Source: Dirofilaria immitis
Lineage: Eukaryota > Nematoda > Chromadorea > Rhabditida > Onchocercidae
Assembly (NCBI GenBank): GCA_024305405.1
Contig: JAKNDB010000107.1
Location: forward strand, 2,604,001-2,668,000
Length of the DNA stretch: 64,000 bases
Reading direction: 5' to 3'
Each line of letters begins with the position of its first letter. Position 1 is the first letter of the stretch. This document shows positions 25,991 through 40,665 of the stretch, piece after piece. A program made the translations under genes and the position numbers. The notes beneath the pieces were generated by a model. The model was given only the letters and a program-made list of their open reading frames with translations. It had not been told where the DNA came from and made no database searches.

Positions 25991-25992
25991 AG
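25991..25992 (+). promoter_or_regulatory. Splice or trans-splice acceptor of the glutaminase first exon
   Basis: GAAATTTCAG lies 34 bases upstream of the ATG at 26027. The intervening bases are open in the same frame, so this is either a spliced-leader acceptor or the acceptor of an internal exon following an unseen 5' exon. Confidence 0.5.
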
Positions 25993-26026
25993 ACGAGGCA
26001 AAAAGCTATCACAAAATAAAGACTCG

Positions 26027-29000
26027 ATGGGTTGCATCCGTGAACGACAGTTTTCAACAGATTCTGTAAGTTCAAGAGGTGCTCCACATATCGATGATGC
26101 TGTTTTTGATCTGTATAAAAATCCAGAATCCGAAACGTTATCATCATCTGGTTTATTAAAGGTATTTATTTATTTTTTTTTTAAAATCAACAAAAGGCTT
26201 TATTGCAATCACTCGTTTATTAATTCCTTCACTTTTGTTACTCTATTAGTATTACATTTACAATTCATTGACTTCTAATAAATTTGATTCAATTATTATC
26301 ATCAAATAAATTCATATTGATATCGTAAAATGTCATGAAGAAGTGAAAAATTCAAAAATGAAGAAAGAAATCACAAAGAAATCTCAAATTTTTGATAATC
26401 AATTTTTCAAAACATTTGGTTTCTGTATAAAATTCATTTGTTTAATGTCACAAAAATTATTTATTCAAAGATGAATGGACGATTTGACAGAATGATGAAA
26501 AGTGAATTTATTTTAATACGGGTCACAGAAAGCGGAGTATATTAATAACTCGTCCAGTAGTTTTTTAAGGGAAAAATAATTTAGGGTGAATTTTGATAAA
26601 GATTTGAATTTGCAATGAAAGATGATTCTGTTCCAGAAGTTTTACAATCAGACAGTAATATGCCTGTTTATCATCTAGTATTACCATAACTTCATTGAAT
26701 GATTTAGTTTGAAAGGTCAAATTTTTATCATTATACTAGTAAATAATTTAAGGTAAACTTGAATTACGTAGGAGACAAATAATCATCATTTGAAGATTTT
26801 TATCAGATCATTTTTAGTTACTTTATGAAACTGGAATTAGGCGTGATGACCCACGTTTAGCCAACTTTTTACACGCAATACGGCACGATGAACGAAAGCA
26901 ATCTGTCTCGGATATAGCATCCACTGAAGTAGTTAATGAAAATTTGGACCGAGAAACTTTTAAAGGTCTCTTTTATTTCACAAATTTCAAGATTAGGTTA
27001 TCGGCAAGACTAGCTCGTCTTTTTTTTTTTCTTTTATTTAGATATGTGGGTGATGCAATTGGAATCATTGCCAAAGCATTAAAGAAACAACTTGTAATAC
27101 CTGATTGGCCAACATTTATTTCAATCGTTGGTGAAATTTTTGAATCATGTCGTGAATTTAATGATGGAAATGCAAGTTTTACTTCTGATACTTTTTTTTT
27201 TCACTCTGTAACTCAAAGAAAAGTCAAAATTAAATATTCTATTTACATGTCATACTATTCATACTGGCCAAGAAAATTTGTTTACATTTTTTCAAATCTT
27301 AGCCTATATTTTAAATTATAGATAAATTTGTTTTTTATTTTTATTTCTACAATTTTTCTTTTAACATATCAATTTTAAAATCATTGAAAATTCTTTCTGT
27401 AAAAATAAGAATATTTTTGCAGAAAAATAAAAAAAATTAGCGGCAATTATTAAAAAATGAATCATTCCAATAGTAATTAATAAACAAATTTTATTTTCTA
27501 TAATTGCTTCATTAATAATAATTGCAACATTTCGAACTTTTACTTCTTTAAAAGGAAGCTTATAATTTAAGCCATCGATCATTTCTTTTATTCTATCGCT
27601 ATTGAAAGTTTGCAATTATTTGACTTTTCAAAAATGAAAAGAAAAAATTATTCTAAGACAAATTTTTCTTTTAACATATCTATTTTAAAATCATTAAAAA
27701 AATTTTTTCTGGAAAAATCTTATTTTTATCATTGAAATATAAATGATTGCAATGAATCATCACTATTTATAGTTTGGCCTTAAATTTTTACCATTTTCTA
27801 TCCACTGATTAACTGATGCTTTTGAATGATCTATCCGATTAATTGATAAGAATAGCGATTTATCAATTTTATTTTCATTTTTATTATTTTGAAAGGAATA
27901 ATATTTAAAACGCTATTTTGAAGCTTTATTTCAAAAAGTTTTTCATTTTTAATTTTATTTATTAATGTTTGTTTTTTATGGTCAAGCAATACATTGCATT
28001 ATTCTTAATTGGCCATTGAGCTATTGGGCCAAATGATAGCCAATTTATCTTTATTAATATTTCTAGGTAGCAACTTACATTCCACAGTTAGCTCGATCAG
28101 ATCCAAAAACCTGGGCCATGTCAGTTTGTACCATTGATGGACAGCGTCGATCATGGGGTGCTACCCAAGTACCATTCTGCTTGCAGAGTGTATCAAAACC
28201 ATTTACCTATGCTATTGCTATGGATGAGCTTGGCGCAGAAGAGGTATATATATATATATATATATTTATGTTTCAGAATATTTTTTTCTTCAAATTCTTT
28301 AAAAAATTTTAAAGATTTCAAATTTGATCAGAAAGATCAAACTATTACATCTGATCGTTTCAGTTTCTTTCTATTTCGAGATTGCGAGAATAAAACAAAA
28401 AGAAGCTTTCATTGATTTATTGTGAATTTGAAATTTTCTTTTTTTTTTAAGGTGCATAGATATGTTGGTCAAGAGCCATCAGGCCGATTATTTAATGAAA
28501 TTTGCTTGGATCATAATCGTAAGTGTAATTTTATTTATTTATTTTTTTAAGTTTCAAATCTGAATGTGCAATAATTAATCAAAGAAATTAGTAAAAATTA
28601 TTTACCAATTATTATTCATTTCATTTTCCATTTATTCCTCATGTAGCTCTTGAGATACGACAATGCCTGCTATAATTATATTATTGAATAATGATGCGAG
28701 TCGAGCCGTAAAGTATTTTTAACTTCAATCCTTCGATTAATTCATGTGGAATAACTTTGTAGTATGATGAAAAACAAAGAAATAGAGGGAGGAAAAGTGG
28801 TTTTTGAGATGCATCCTTTTTTCCATGCACCAATGCATTCATCATGTGCAACAACTATTTGAGATTTTTAAAGTCTACGATAAGATGGATAATTATCAAA
28901 ATTGATTTGTGCCATACTTATATAAAATTCAAACATTGATGTGTCTGACAAATAAATGAAGGGATGCATGCATAAATAGCATTTCAGTTTAAAACAGGGA

Positions 29001-32000
29001 GATAATTGATTGTCAAAATTAATTTTTCTTTTTTTTTCTTATCAAAACTAAATTATGCAAAAATTTCATGCAACAAAATTTTATGATGAAAATAGTCCCT
29101 TAGATTATATTAAATAATTTCCTAAGCAAATGATTAATATCGTTCAATTTTATATTATTATTTATTTCATTATTCTAATATTAATTACTATGCATAAATT
29201 CTTTAAGTAAATATTTAATCAATAAATGTATCATTGTTAATCAATGATACATTTATTGTATAATTTGAATTTAAAAATATAATTTGAAATAAATTGAAAT
29301 AATAATTAATACTATAAAAATTGGCAAATAATCAATTCGATTGATTTTTGATTCGAATATTTAGCATATGGTAGATTTTTTAATTATATGTATAAAAAGA
29401 TACAATAAAGAGATGGAGAAAACTGAATTATGTATTTTTTCAGTATGCTAATAAGGCAAGAATTCAATTATCAGATATTAAAAAAAAAAAAACTCATCGT
29501 CTAGAATTCTAATTTTCCTTTTTCAATTATTTACAAACAAAATATTTTCGAAATTTTTTTCTCTTAAATTAAATTTCAAAAGATTACGGCCTTATAAAAT
29601 GAAGTAAATGTTTGAAGAAAAATTTGTAAATATCAAATTCAGCGAAATAATCTAGACGGGGAAATTTTTAAAAATTCAAAAGATTAAGAATTAATGGGTG
29701 GAAAAAAATGATAAAATGGAAAAAAAAAAACTTTCAGATAAACCGCATAATCCGATGATCAATGCTGGAGCTATATTAGTAGCATCATTGCTTAAACAAT
29801 CGACTTCACTTGCCGATCGTTTTGATTTTGCTTTACAGTATTTTAAACGATTTGCTGCCGGAGGTTTCGTTGGCTTCAATAATGCCGTTTTCCTGTCCGA
29901 ACGTGAAACAGCTGATCGAAATTACGCGTTATCATATTATATGCGTGAACATAAGTGTTTCCACCAAAAACTAGTTTACAAGTAAACAGCTTTGCCAGAA
30001 TATTGATTTTTATTTATGTTAACATTTGATATGAAAGACTGAATATCTTAGACTTACTACCTAAAGATACAAATTTAGTTTTGATTTCTATTTGCGGAAA
30101 ATAAGAGAACTGCTTAAATATTCCTTAGCACACAAAATACACACAGATATGATACGATATCAATTCTTTTATCGAGATTTCGTCCTATAATATTTTTCCA
30201 ACTTGGTTGAAATTCATGGAGATATATTTGCGCATTTTATGTGCTAGTATCGTTCTTATCGATTATTATCCTGATAAAGTGATGAAATTAGCTAGTTTTG
30301 AAAGATGAAGGATCGAATTACATAGTGACCATCAACTTTGATTATTTCTGCTATAACGAATTGACAAAGTAAACTCTCCAGGTTTAACCCAATGTTGATT
30401 ATTTTATAATTTCAGGATACTTTGGATTTATATTTCCAACTTTGTGCAATCGAAACCAATGTGGATACATTAGCTGTAATGGCGGCTACTTTAGCTAACG
30501 GTGGTGTATCACCACTAAGTGAAGAACGAGTTGTGTGTAATCGAGCGGTTCGTGATACATTATCATTGATGTATTCATGTGGAATGTACGATTATTCCGG
30601 GCAATTTGCTTTTAAGGTATGCTGAATCTTTTTCTAAGGCGATGATATTGGAAATTAAAATCGGAATATTTATTTGATGATAGGCCACCAAATCATTCAA
30701 TTTTATCACTGCACTGATACCTTTTCAGGTTGGTTTACCGGCAAAAAGTGGTGTATCGGGTGATATGATCATTGTTGTACCAAATGTCATGGGTATCTGT
30801 TTATTTTCTCCACCACTTGATCAACTCGGCAATACAGTTCGCGGAGTGAAATTTGCCGAACAATTTGTGGAAAAATTCAATTTTCATAATTACGACAGCC
30901 TTGTAAGTTTTAGCTGATTAAGTGAATCTTCCCATAAAAATAAACATTTTTGTCATAAATTTCTCATCACTAAAAATTTGAATGGAAATTCAGTATATGC
31001 GTTATTATCTGATTGATTTAAGGTTTATTCTGAAACTCATAAAATTGATCCGAGAAAAAGATTCGGGAAGTAAAACACGAATCTGTATCAAATATGATGT
31101 ATGCCGCAACTACTGGTGATATTTCATCCATTCAAAGGTATGCATTTTATATATTTTATTTGTATGTCGATTGGATATAAATATTGATATCGGATTCCGG
31201 CCAGCAAAAATCTGGGAATTTGGCTATTGAATGTTTAACTGAAGGATGAATTAGACGGACTAGTTTTTTCGCGGTTTTTTTGAAAGTTTATGTCGTACAT
31301 AACTTGTTTGAATTTGAAAAAACTTAGAAAAATCACATTCAAAAAGTTTCTAAGCGTAAAAGTTTCTAAGCGTAGAATCTGAGGAACGAAAGGAAAATTA
31401 AATTCAAAGATAGGAGAAAAATAAATAAAATGGAACAATTAAGCAGTTATGTTAATATTTAAGGTTGGAAAAATAAACAAAGAGTATGAAAATCATTATC
31501 GTAATAACAGATTGAATAGTTTATTTCCTAATTTATTCTCAGTTTTTATATAAAAGAATGTTTTTCATACCAATATATGATATCCTTTCTTTGTTTCATT
31601 TCAGATATCTTTTATTGGGTGCTAGTATTGCAGAAAGAGATTACGATGATCGAACTGTATTACATGTTGCCGCTGCACATGGAAATGAGAATGTTCTAAA
31701 ATTTTTGTTGCAACGATGGCTAGAAAGTCCAGGTAAATTTATTGTGCAATACGAATATATTATGCATACAATCTACAGCAGATTGATAAACGCTATCGTT
31801 CCTATTCTTATCAATGTACCTGTCAGGTATGTAGTTAGCAACAGTTCATAAAATGATAGAAATTGCCTCAAACGAATATCTCTAGAGTTTAAAAAGTTTA
31901 TTAGTGATAGTTAGCACCAGAAGAGTAAGTTACAGACAGATACATTGAAAAGTATTTTCTTCCGTTTTTGAACTTTATAAGTTAGTATTAAATTTTGCAA

Positions 32001-32181
32001 ATTTGTGCCTTTTTGAAAATATTCGAACAATTTAGATCCATTAGATCGATACGGAAGAACACCTCTCGATGATGCTAAAGAGTTTGGTCACTTCACGTGT
32101 GTGGAAATCCTGGAAAGAGCCCTGGAAAAATTCAAAATAAAAACGGAAGAAAATAACAATTCAACGACAAATAAGCCGTAA
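26027..32181 (+). CDS. glna: Glutaminase (kidney type, GLS family)
   Basis: Converts glutamine to glutamate and ammonia, usually in mitochondria. Exons: 26027-26161, 26818-26996 (or to 26965), 27042-27175, 28071-28243, 28452-28518, 29738-29981, 30416-30616, 30729-30902, 31023-31137, 31605-31732, 32036-32181; about 565 residues. Visible in order: the helical N-terminal part; TYIPQLA with the active-site Tyr; [11 protein letters not shown] with the catalytic S-x-x-K pair; [58 protein letters not shown]; and C-terminal ankyrin repeats ([11 protein letters not shown]). No mitochondrial targeting peptide is seen; an upstream exon may supply it. Two one-base deficits (TTT at 29958-29960; AAAAA at 31055-31059) break the frame although both sides match the family. 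The second donor is ambiguous: the simple GT choice leaves the phase off by one, while the downstream donor adds about 10 residues. Confidence 0.93.
28245..28264. repeat. (TA)n tract at a glutaminase splice donor
   Basis: The donor GTATATATATA of the fourth glutaminase exon opens directly into about 10 TA dinucleotides, so repeat-length changes sit next to the splice site. Confidence 0.9.
29220..29258. repeat. Perfect 17-bp inverted repeat in a glutaminase intron
   Basis: 29220-29236 pairs exactly with 29242-29258 around a 5-base loop (TTAAT). It lies in the long intron between the fifth and sixth exons. It may be the remnant of a small inverted-repeat element. No terminal duplication was recognised. 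Confidence 0.8.
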
Positions 32182-33669
32182 TTCAATCCAAATACCAGAC
32201 GATACTGCAGGCAGTATAATTGTACACAGCTTAAGCTATTTATATGTAAAAGCCCGATCTTCATATTTCTTCTATCCTTCCCAAAATTCTTTCGTTTTCT
32301 GAAAAGCGGGAACTTCCTATCATTCGGGTGATTTGAAAATGATTAAGCCTTTGAAAACTTTATTTACCATTTTACAATACCAGTTGTATTAAATATATCG
32401 TTTTAACATACATCTTTCCTTCTCGCAACCATTATTTATGAAACTTTATAAGTTAGTACTGAATTTTGCTGGGAATGAGGCATCGAGGAAGAAATGATAT
32501 AATTCCACTGTATAAAATAATGTTTCTCCTTTCTTTTTAATAAAAGTATCATACTGATGACTTCATTAAAAAAAAAAAAAAAAAACATTAGTAATCGATA
32601 AAACATGAAAACAGTTATAAACTGATAAATTATGCAAGATAATCCAAAAATTGATATGGTTTATTTTATCTCTTGATGGATTTCTAAATAAACAATATAT
32701 TTTAAAATTAACGAGCAAATGTATAAGAAATTCAAACGTTCAAAGCATTTTATTTAACAAAAAAAAAAAACAGCACGGAATGTATCGGAAATTAGTGAAG
32801 TTTTCAATTCTTGTTGCACTAGTATATATTTTCTGCTACTACAAAATATATCTATAACAATAATATTAGGCTAATATTGTTGCAAAAATTGGAACTATCG
32901 TTCTGAAACTAGAAAGATATTCGGGATAATATATAATATCTCTCTTATCCCTTACTGACTCTCTCTTCCCTCCGTTCTTTTAATATTTCCAGACTTTAAA
33001 AAAAAATCTAAATGTAATTTCTCTAAAGATCCGTAAGATAAACTAGTCTACTAATTAAAATACAGCATTATTCGGAGTCTGCAAAAAGCTTTCAATGCTA
33101 AGACTAGATATCTTTTGGAGAATTGATTTCTTGATGGTCCGAATAATAATATCTTCAAGCTTTCCATTCTAAAGTCTTGAAAAAGCACCCAATAAATTTA
33201 CAAGTTAACTTTTGGATCAAAAATATTTAAAGCATGAAGAAGTCTACATAAAATTAGGAGCCATTCAGATGATATTTCGACATGAATCTTAGTAGGGGCA
33301 AGTTTTTAACTTAAAATTTCAGTTTCATTCAAATAAATTAATACATCTTTCACTTGTAGCACTAAAAGTGAGATATATTTAGCTGTTTTATTGATGAGAC
33401 GAATAGAAGTGAGAAGTTAAAAACAAAATATATAAGCTCGATGAATACGTACAGCAGGATGATGAAATATAGTTAACAGAAGGAATAGTAAAACTATATA
33501 ACAAAACGAGAATCAAATAATAATTAAAACTGCATAACGATGAAAAAGTTTTTGAATAAAATCTGATTTGTCCATCCACTTCTGCTTCATGAAAATTTTT
33601 CTCAAACACTAGCATTTTCACAGTCCAAGAGAAATTCATTTTTTTTTAAATGAAGATAAACATATCGAA
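32182..33669. other. Convergent gap between glutaminase and the ADAM gene
   Basis: It holds the two 3' ends. AATAAA near 32540 is a candidate poly(A) signal for glutaminase, just before a 17-base A run. Short frames at 32651-32857 and 33388-33639 look like chance. Confidence 0.5.
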
Positions 33670-36600
33670 TTAGTAATGCGAATCTGCATCCATATCATCT
33701 TTTGGAGAATATGGATTAGTAATATATTTGTAAATTGACTTTTCACCGACAACTTGAATATGACTTTCACTTTCTCCTATTGCTGCAACTTCATGTGCTT
33801 TATCCTGAAACACAAAAAGCATCGAGACTACCAAAAATCAAAAACATTCAGAACTAGCTTCTCATTGTTACAACATACCGGAAAATTTATTCTTTTTTCT
33901 ATAATTACTAGAACTATTCATGCGACCTTCATCTGACAAAAAAAAGATAACAGACACAGATATGATAATTTATCATGAAACAAATCATAAATAATAAGAA
34001 CAGTTTCTAAAAGTTTAAAAAGTACATACTATTCTATGAATAAATATACTCGCAGGAACCCATACAACAAGAACAATAGCTGCAATGATAGCAACCAAAT
34101 TATCGTTAACGAATTTCCCTGAAAAAAAATATGTTACAAACATATCAACTTGTTTAATAGCAATTCTTTCCTGGAATATTTTATTAATGATAAATCAGCT
34201 GAAATGAATGGAAAGTTCTGACTTGATGTAAACTAAAATTAGAAGTTCCGAACTGAATTAATCTTTTTAAAACGCATTTGGATTAATAGGATTAAAATAG
34301 ACAAATGATACTTACAGAAATTCTTTTCATCGAGATTTTTGATAATATACCAAAAGTGTGAAACGAAATCAGCAATTTCTTTAATACAAATGGCCTGTAG
34401 AGAAAGAATTAATCATATGTCATTTCGCTCTTCATGTATATGCTTTGTTGAAATGGAAAACACAACCGAAGGTTTATAATCAGTTATTTAAAAATGAAAA
34501 AATCCAAAACTGCAAATTGTAAGACGAATATTTTACAATGAAATAGTTGATTGGACTTGATTAATCTCAATATTTATATCATCCAATGTTTTTACATGTA
34601 ATTAGACAAATTTCACAAACATTTTAATCATAACTTCATCCATTATTATAGAAAAAAATAAACAAAAAAACAATTCAAAAAAAAAACAAAAAGCACATAA
34701 ATTAACCATTTACTTATATTATTTTAGAAACAAAATAAAAGGATAAAAAGTAACCTTCGAACATGTGCCGTGAATACAACGAGTACCATCTTTCAAAATA
34801 AATTTTGGATCATAGCTATATGGTTCACAGGTCCCGTTTTCAGAACGACAGCAACGTAGGCAAGCAACTGCTTCTGCAATGCTTCATTTATTTAATTATT
34901 TTTATAGCAAACGAATGATTAAGTTCATGAAATCATGATTATTCCTTTATTCTTAATTTCAGTTATAATTAATTTTTCCTAGTTTAGCAGAGGATTGAAG
35001 AAATTTTAAGGTAGATGGAACTATCGATGATTTAATTAATTATTAAATATGCACTAATTGATGGCATGCTACAATCTTTAGCAGAATTATCAGACACTTT
35101 TCATCATCCAATATTATTTTAAAAATACGAATTTGACCATATTCGATTAACTTACCATGAGAAATACTTAAACATATCGAATAACTGCAGAAATTCTGTT
35201 GAGAAATCTGCTGAAGACAATACAAGAAAAATATCATGTACAGAAATGAATACCTAATAATCTAAAATCAATATTAGTAAGAAGAAAAAAGCTAACCTCT
35301 ACTACACATGCATGGCTTCTTATTGACAGACGGTCTTTCACAGAAGGTGAGACAATGACCATTTAAACATTCACCATCTTCAATACAAGCTGTACCATCT
35401 TGTACGAAACCAGGCTCTGGACAATCACCTGAATTGCCCCTAGAAGAAAAGCTCATCCTTATTTATCATTCACATTGTAGAAATGGTCATAAAATATAGT
35501 GATTATGGGGATCGAAATTTCATCTTAAAAACTTACTCTACTTTTATCTCGTGTTCAAACTTCTATACATTTTTGATTTGAACAAAATAATGGCGCACTT
35601 ACGTGCAATACGAAGAAAGCTTGCATTGAAGTCGATTCTCATGAAGACAAAGATGAGTTGATGGAAGATATTGGCAATGGTTCGAACAACACGGACTGTT
35701 TTTCGGTGAACAAATTGCGTTTGGTTTAAAACGACAATCTGATGTACAACAGCTAAAAATTAATCATTTATTTCTGAAAAAATTCAAATAGAGATCTTAA
35801 TATTTCGCAGGTAAAAACATTCTAAAATTAGCTCCTAAACATAATAAATCGATTCAAAAGCTATAAATATCCAAAATATTATAGCAAACCGAATTTTCCT
35901 ATAACTGGCATTTATAGCATTTAGTTCTCCTATGCTCATGAATTCTATCTGTATTTTGTATACGATAGAATAGCTTTCTAGCTATCTTGTATCGCTAAAA
36001 TCTTTAAACCAAACTTTTTCAAGTTGCTTACTTATCGGTAGTTCCGGAAAGCAAGCCACCAACATCGCATTCTTCTGCAAAACCATTCGTATCATTTTCA
36101 ACTTTACCATTACCACAAAACATATTCATTTCAGGTTCAAAGCAAATATTTGCTTTTCTTGACAAAACCTTTCCAATGAGACGACGTGAGCAAGGTGAAA
36201 AATGCTGCAAAACGAAAATATTACATTCGCTATTTATTAAAGAAAGATTTTAAATATTAAGCTTCATTTATAAAATCTATTTGGAATATGGAGAGGGAGC
36301 AGATGCATATAAGTCGAGATATGATTAAATCATTTACTGACAAAAAACCAAATAATCTGAGAAATAAAATTTGATGGACGAAATGAAAAGTACATCGAAA
36401 ATTATCAGTTAGCTCGAATGATTTCTATATTTTTCTATAATTTCTATATTTTTAATAATTTCTATATTTCTATATTTTTATTTCTGGTTTATACGGAAAT
36501 TACTTTTTTGCTTTTTTTTGAAATATTTGCCAACTCACGTTATTATTCTCATCATATCCGGAAACGGAAAAAGTATTCATAATATATGAACCACCTAAAC

Positions 36601-39600
36601 TGTACGGCGGTGAGCATTCTTGAGATAAATCATCGTGTGTCGCACCCCAATTATGACCTAATTCTAAAAATCATAAAATCCATAAAAATAAACTATCGAA
36701 TTCATTAAAAATATTACGACAATCTTCATTTTTGTTTATCAGAATAAGAATAATGCTATTCCAGAAATCTAGAAAATGAAGAAAAATATTTAAATAATAA
36801 ACACAACTAACAAAACCTCCTTACTTCACAAATGTTATATTTATTATATTTTGTACTTAAAGGACAAATTGTGTAGCATCGATATACAGTAATGTGATAA
36901 CATATTTCGCAAAAATTCATAGCATTCTCAATTAACAGAATTCTTAATTACCATGAGCCGTTACAATATCCGCTTCACGAGATACCACTGTACCACCGTA
37001 AGTGGTTTTTGCGCTTGAAAGAGCAGTATTATAATAGACGATACCAAATTGATCCTTATTCTGAATTAAATATCCATTAATTGATAAAACGATACGAATA
37101 TAGTCCTGATTTCTTCTCTCTCTTTTTATTCAATTACTAATTAATATAATGGGCATTTCAGAGTGCTTTGGATCCGACAAGGAGCGTTTCACAGGAGGTG
37201 TCGGAAAGGCAGAAATTTTTTTTCTTTTTTGAGAGCAGTATTTATGAAATTTAAAATATCCTCCCTCTAATGAAAGTACCATTGTATTTGGAATATATGT
37301 TATAGAAATCCTTTGTATTTATCAACATCAAATAACACTTTTGTACTTTCTACATCATCGTTTGAAGGAATAGATGATCATCAGTTAATTTTTGGGTTAT
37401 CTATTGCATGTTAACAGCCTTATTTATTGTAAGTCTATGTAGTTGCTTGATGGATTCAGCTAATAAAACAAGGGACTTTTTAATGTCATCTGAACATCAA
37501 CTTCTTTTATACGATACAATTATTCTTTGGCCTAAGGTAATTCCTTTATTAACTCTCAGCCAAATTTAGAAACGATTATTCCAATTAGAATAATCAAGAA
37601 GATATCTTCGTTACTGGAATACCATCATATTATATTACTGTTATGCTTCTATGAAGAATAGATCTTTACAATTATTGTCTGTGAAACCAATCAAACAAAA
37701 ATTTCATGATAGGAAGAAACCAAAATAAAACATTATCTGGATAGTTTTTCTCTATTAGAGAAATTTTAGCAAGAATCGTTATCCAATAAAAAAATTTTAG
37801 TATTGATGCGGTAAAATAGAGTTCCAACAAAAAATGGTCAATGAATAAGATAAACTCTTAATCATTTCCATTGCAATTTAGTAAAATTAAATTCAGATAA
37901 AAACAGAACTATGAATTCTCTCCTACCGTATAACAATAATAATTAATCTTATTGAAGAAACTTCAAAGTTTGAAATACTCTAAATTATTTCTGAGAAAGA
38001 GATAAAATCGATCACCTGAATTGAACATATCCCACCCGCTGCATCAAGTTCAGGTGATGAGATATATGCCAAGCCAAGGACATCATTCTCAAATGATTGT
38101 GCTGTAAATAGGTGGACAAGACAATACTTATCAGATCCTTGATTTCGGGAAAAATTCTGGAAAATATCGTAAAGGAGGACTATATTAGGATGAGAAATTT
38201 AAATAGAAATTATATTGAATCATAAATCAACTGTGCATTCATTTTACAATAATCAAAATATCCTCTTATTTACTATAATCTCTTCCAAAAAAACATAATC
38301 CATGCCAATTTAATATAACATATAAGATTATATAATCTTGTGCAGATAATCCTAGTAAATTCCATATTGTCGATTATAAATTATTTTATTTAATTTTTTC
38401 CCTGATGAGTTATCGATGGGAATAATTTTTGCTTCTCTTTCATTTTGATAATTTTGAATAATTTGACCATAATTAGGGATATCACAAGACATTGTTTTAT
38501 GATAAATCAGAAAATAGAACTAACATCAAGAACATCTTTGACATTTCGTTTAGTCTCGTTATTAGAATTATAATGGTTAGGTTGATCAACAGTAGGCGAC
38601 GTATGGATTATCATTTCTTTTATCATGAAACCCATATTAATCAAATGTCGGCCGTCTTCATCGATACCCCAATCAGTGGTTGTGTATAATGCGTTGACAC
38701 GATCAATTACATTTATCTATAAACTTACATTATATCAAAAATAAGAAAAAATTTCTCGCAATGAAGAATAACGTAAATAAATAGCATTTATCTGAAATCA
38801 GAAAATTATTGTTAAAATAAATAATTAAATAATGATAATGACTAAATGAAAAGAAGAAGAGGCCAAGAAGAATGTAAGTAAATTTTTACAGCTAATTTGA
38901 TGAGTAACTCTAAAACAAACCAAATATCTAGCGGAGAAAGCTTGACTACCATTTCCAATTGTTCTGAAAAATCGATAATCCGCTACCACGCGTAAGGAAC
39001 ATCTAAAATTTTAATCAAAAGATGACTACTTTCTCAGTAGATTGAATGAAACTTATATTTACAAAGCATAAATAGAGTTCAACTTCAAAAATCATTATAC
39101 TACAAAAAATACATACAGTTTAACTTCAAAAACTAGAAATAAAAATAAAATAAACTAACCGGTTTTTATGAACCGGTAATGCCGATAACCGTTTCATTCG
39201 CAACGGTTGAGAAAATGATGCATTAATCGGATTCGCCACTAATATCGATGAACAAAATGATCCGTTAACTGTCATATAATTTAATTTTAAATCCGAATTT
39301 CGATAAGCTAAAACTTCCCGAGGATGAGCTGTTTTCTGAAAATTTCCTAACACAGAGAATATGATGATAATAGTTAGATGCTTAACATTGATAATCATTT
39401 GAAAATTTTCACGTTTAAATCAAATAACTAACAATAAAATGTAATTTAATTTTTCTTTTCATTTATACTTGTATTTGCAACGTGTTATTTCCAGAGATAC
39501 ATTTTTCACAGATTTTCTACAGATCAAAGATGTGGATAAAAACTCATGCTCATCATTAGAAGTTCAAATTTCCACAACTCTCAAACACTGCTGCATAAGT

Positions 39601-40665
39601 AGGAAATCGATTATAAATAGAAAATTAACTATATAGAGTAAGATTGATCTATAAATGATCATTATAAATAATGATGACAAAAAAAAACAAATTACGAAAT
39701 GAATTTTTGCAGGTTCGAAGATATACATTTCTCCATCACTTTGTACAATGCCCAGTAATGAACCTTCGTCATCGTATGTAATCGCTACTATTGAATCAGC
39801 GGCGCCTTCAGAATACCGAAAATAAAACTCTGTGTAATTGACAGATAGATAAAATAGTTGAAATGCAAATAAAAACTAGTAATAACAAACTAATTTCAAA
39901 TTAGATCAAATGTAAATGTCAAACGATAAGCATAATAGACGATGATATATTTAGTGATAATAAAAATAACATTAGATATAATAATTAAATTTAATTTTAA
40001 AAATTAGCTAAAGCAATATGAGCAATTCTCGTAGATTAAATTCGATAAGAAATTTTAAACAATTCATGCAAGTTAGGTTTAACATGAATTTAAAATATTT
40101 CACCATGCAAGTGACCTCCGAAATATTCATTCGGATTAATCGTGCATAATTTTTCATATCCATCTCCGTCTATTTCTCGACATTTGAAATTTTTATGTAG
40201 AATACCTTTCTTCGGTGTAAGATATATATCAAAAAAGCGATTGAAAGCTCTGGAAATATTTTTAAATTCTTCGAAAGATTAAAACTTCAAATCAAAACCA
40301 AAAAAAAAAAAAGAACGACGAATTAAAACTAAAGTATAATTCTACTGTGAAATAAATAAAAATAAAAATTAAAAACCATTCATTCCATACAACGCTAATT
40401 TATACATAAAACAAATTTTCTGATAAAAATAATCTTTCAATTAAAAGACATATTCTAATATTATACGCAAGTTTATATGCTAAAAATATTTGAGTTAATC
40501 AAATTTAGCCTAAGTATTATAGAAGAAAAAAAAATTGTACCTAAAAATTAGTCGTTGTTGTTTATTATACAAAACATTATTGTCAACAATGCCTCGCTTT
40601 TCAATTCTTCGATTCACTTCGATAATTTCATAATATCTTAATTTTTCATTCAAATTCGTCTCCAT
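33670..40665 (-). CDS. adm-4: ADAM17/TACE-like membrane metalloprotease
   Basis: A membrane sheddase. Exons in transcript order: 40541-40665, 40104-40249, 39696-39829, 39160-39335, 38921-39002, 38525-38716, 38016-38156, 36952-37060, 36539-36663, 36032-36204, 35604-35752, 35297-35439, 34755-34873, 34316-34394, 34030-34118, 33670-33804; about 705 residues (human ADAM17: 824). Order seen: prodomain ([10 protein letters not shown]); a furin-like RMKR; catalytic domain starting [12 protein letters not shown]; zinc site [12 protein letters not shown]; Met-turn region [10 protein letters not shown]; disintegrin domain ([21 protein letters not shown]); membrane-proximal cysteines; a transmembrane helix ([20 protein letters not shown]); and a 45-residue tail ending DADSHY. 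Phases close throughout except for one missing base in the four-T run 35700-35703 (plus strand). No signal peptide precedes the prodomain exon, so a 5' exon is probably missing. The symbol follows the C. elegans orthologue by inference. Confidence 0.93.

Noticed and set aside
33877..33930. Possible extra exon of the ADAM17-like cytoplasmic tail
   Set aside because: It has splice-like borders and a length divisible by three, but in the required phase it contains a stop.
39126..39398. Frame beginning [18 protein letters not shown] that looks like a signal peptide
   Set aside because: The leader is intron sequence read through the acceptor of an ADAM17-like prodomain exon. The upstream prodomain exons join in phase without it.
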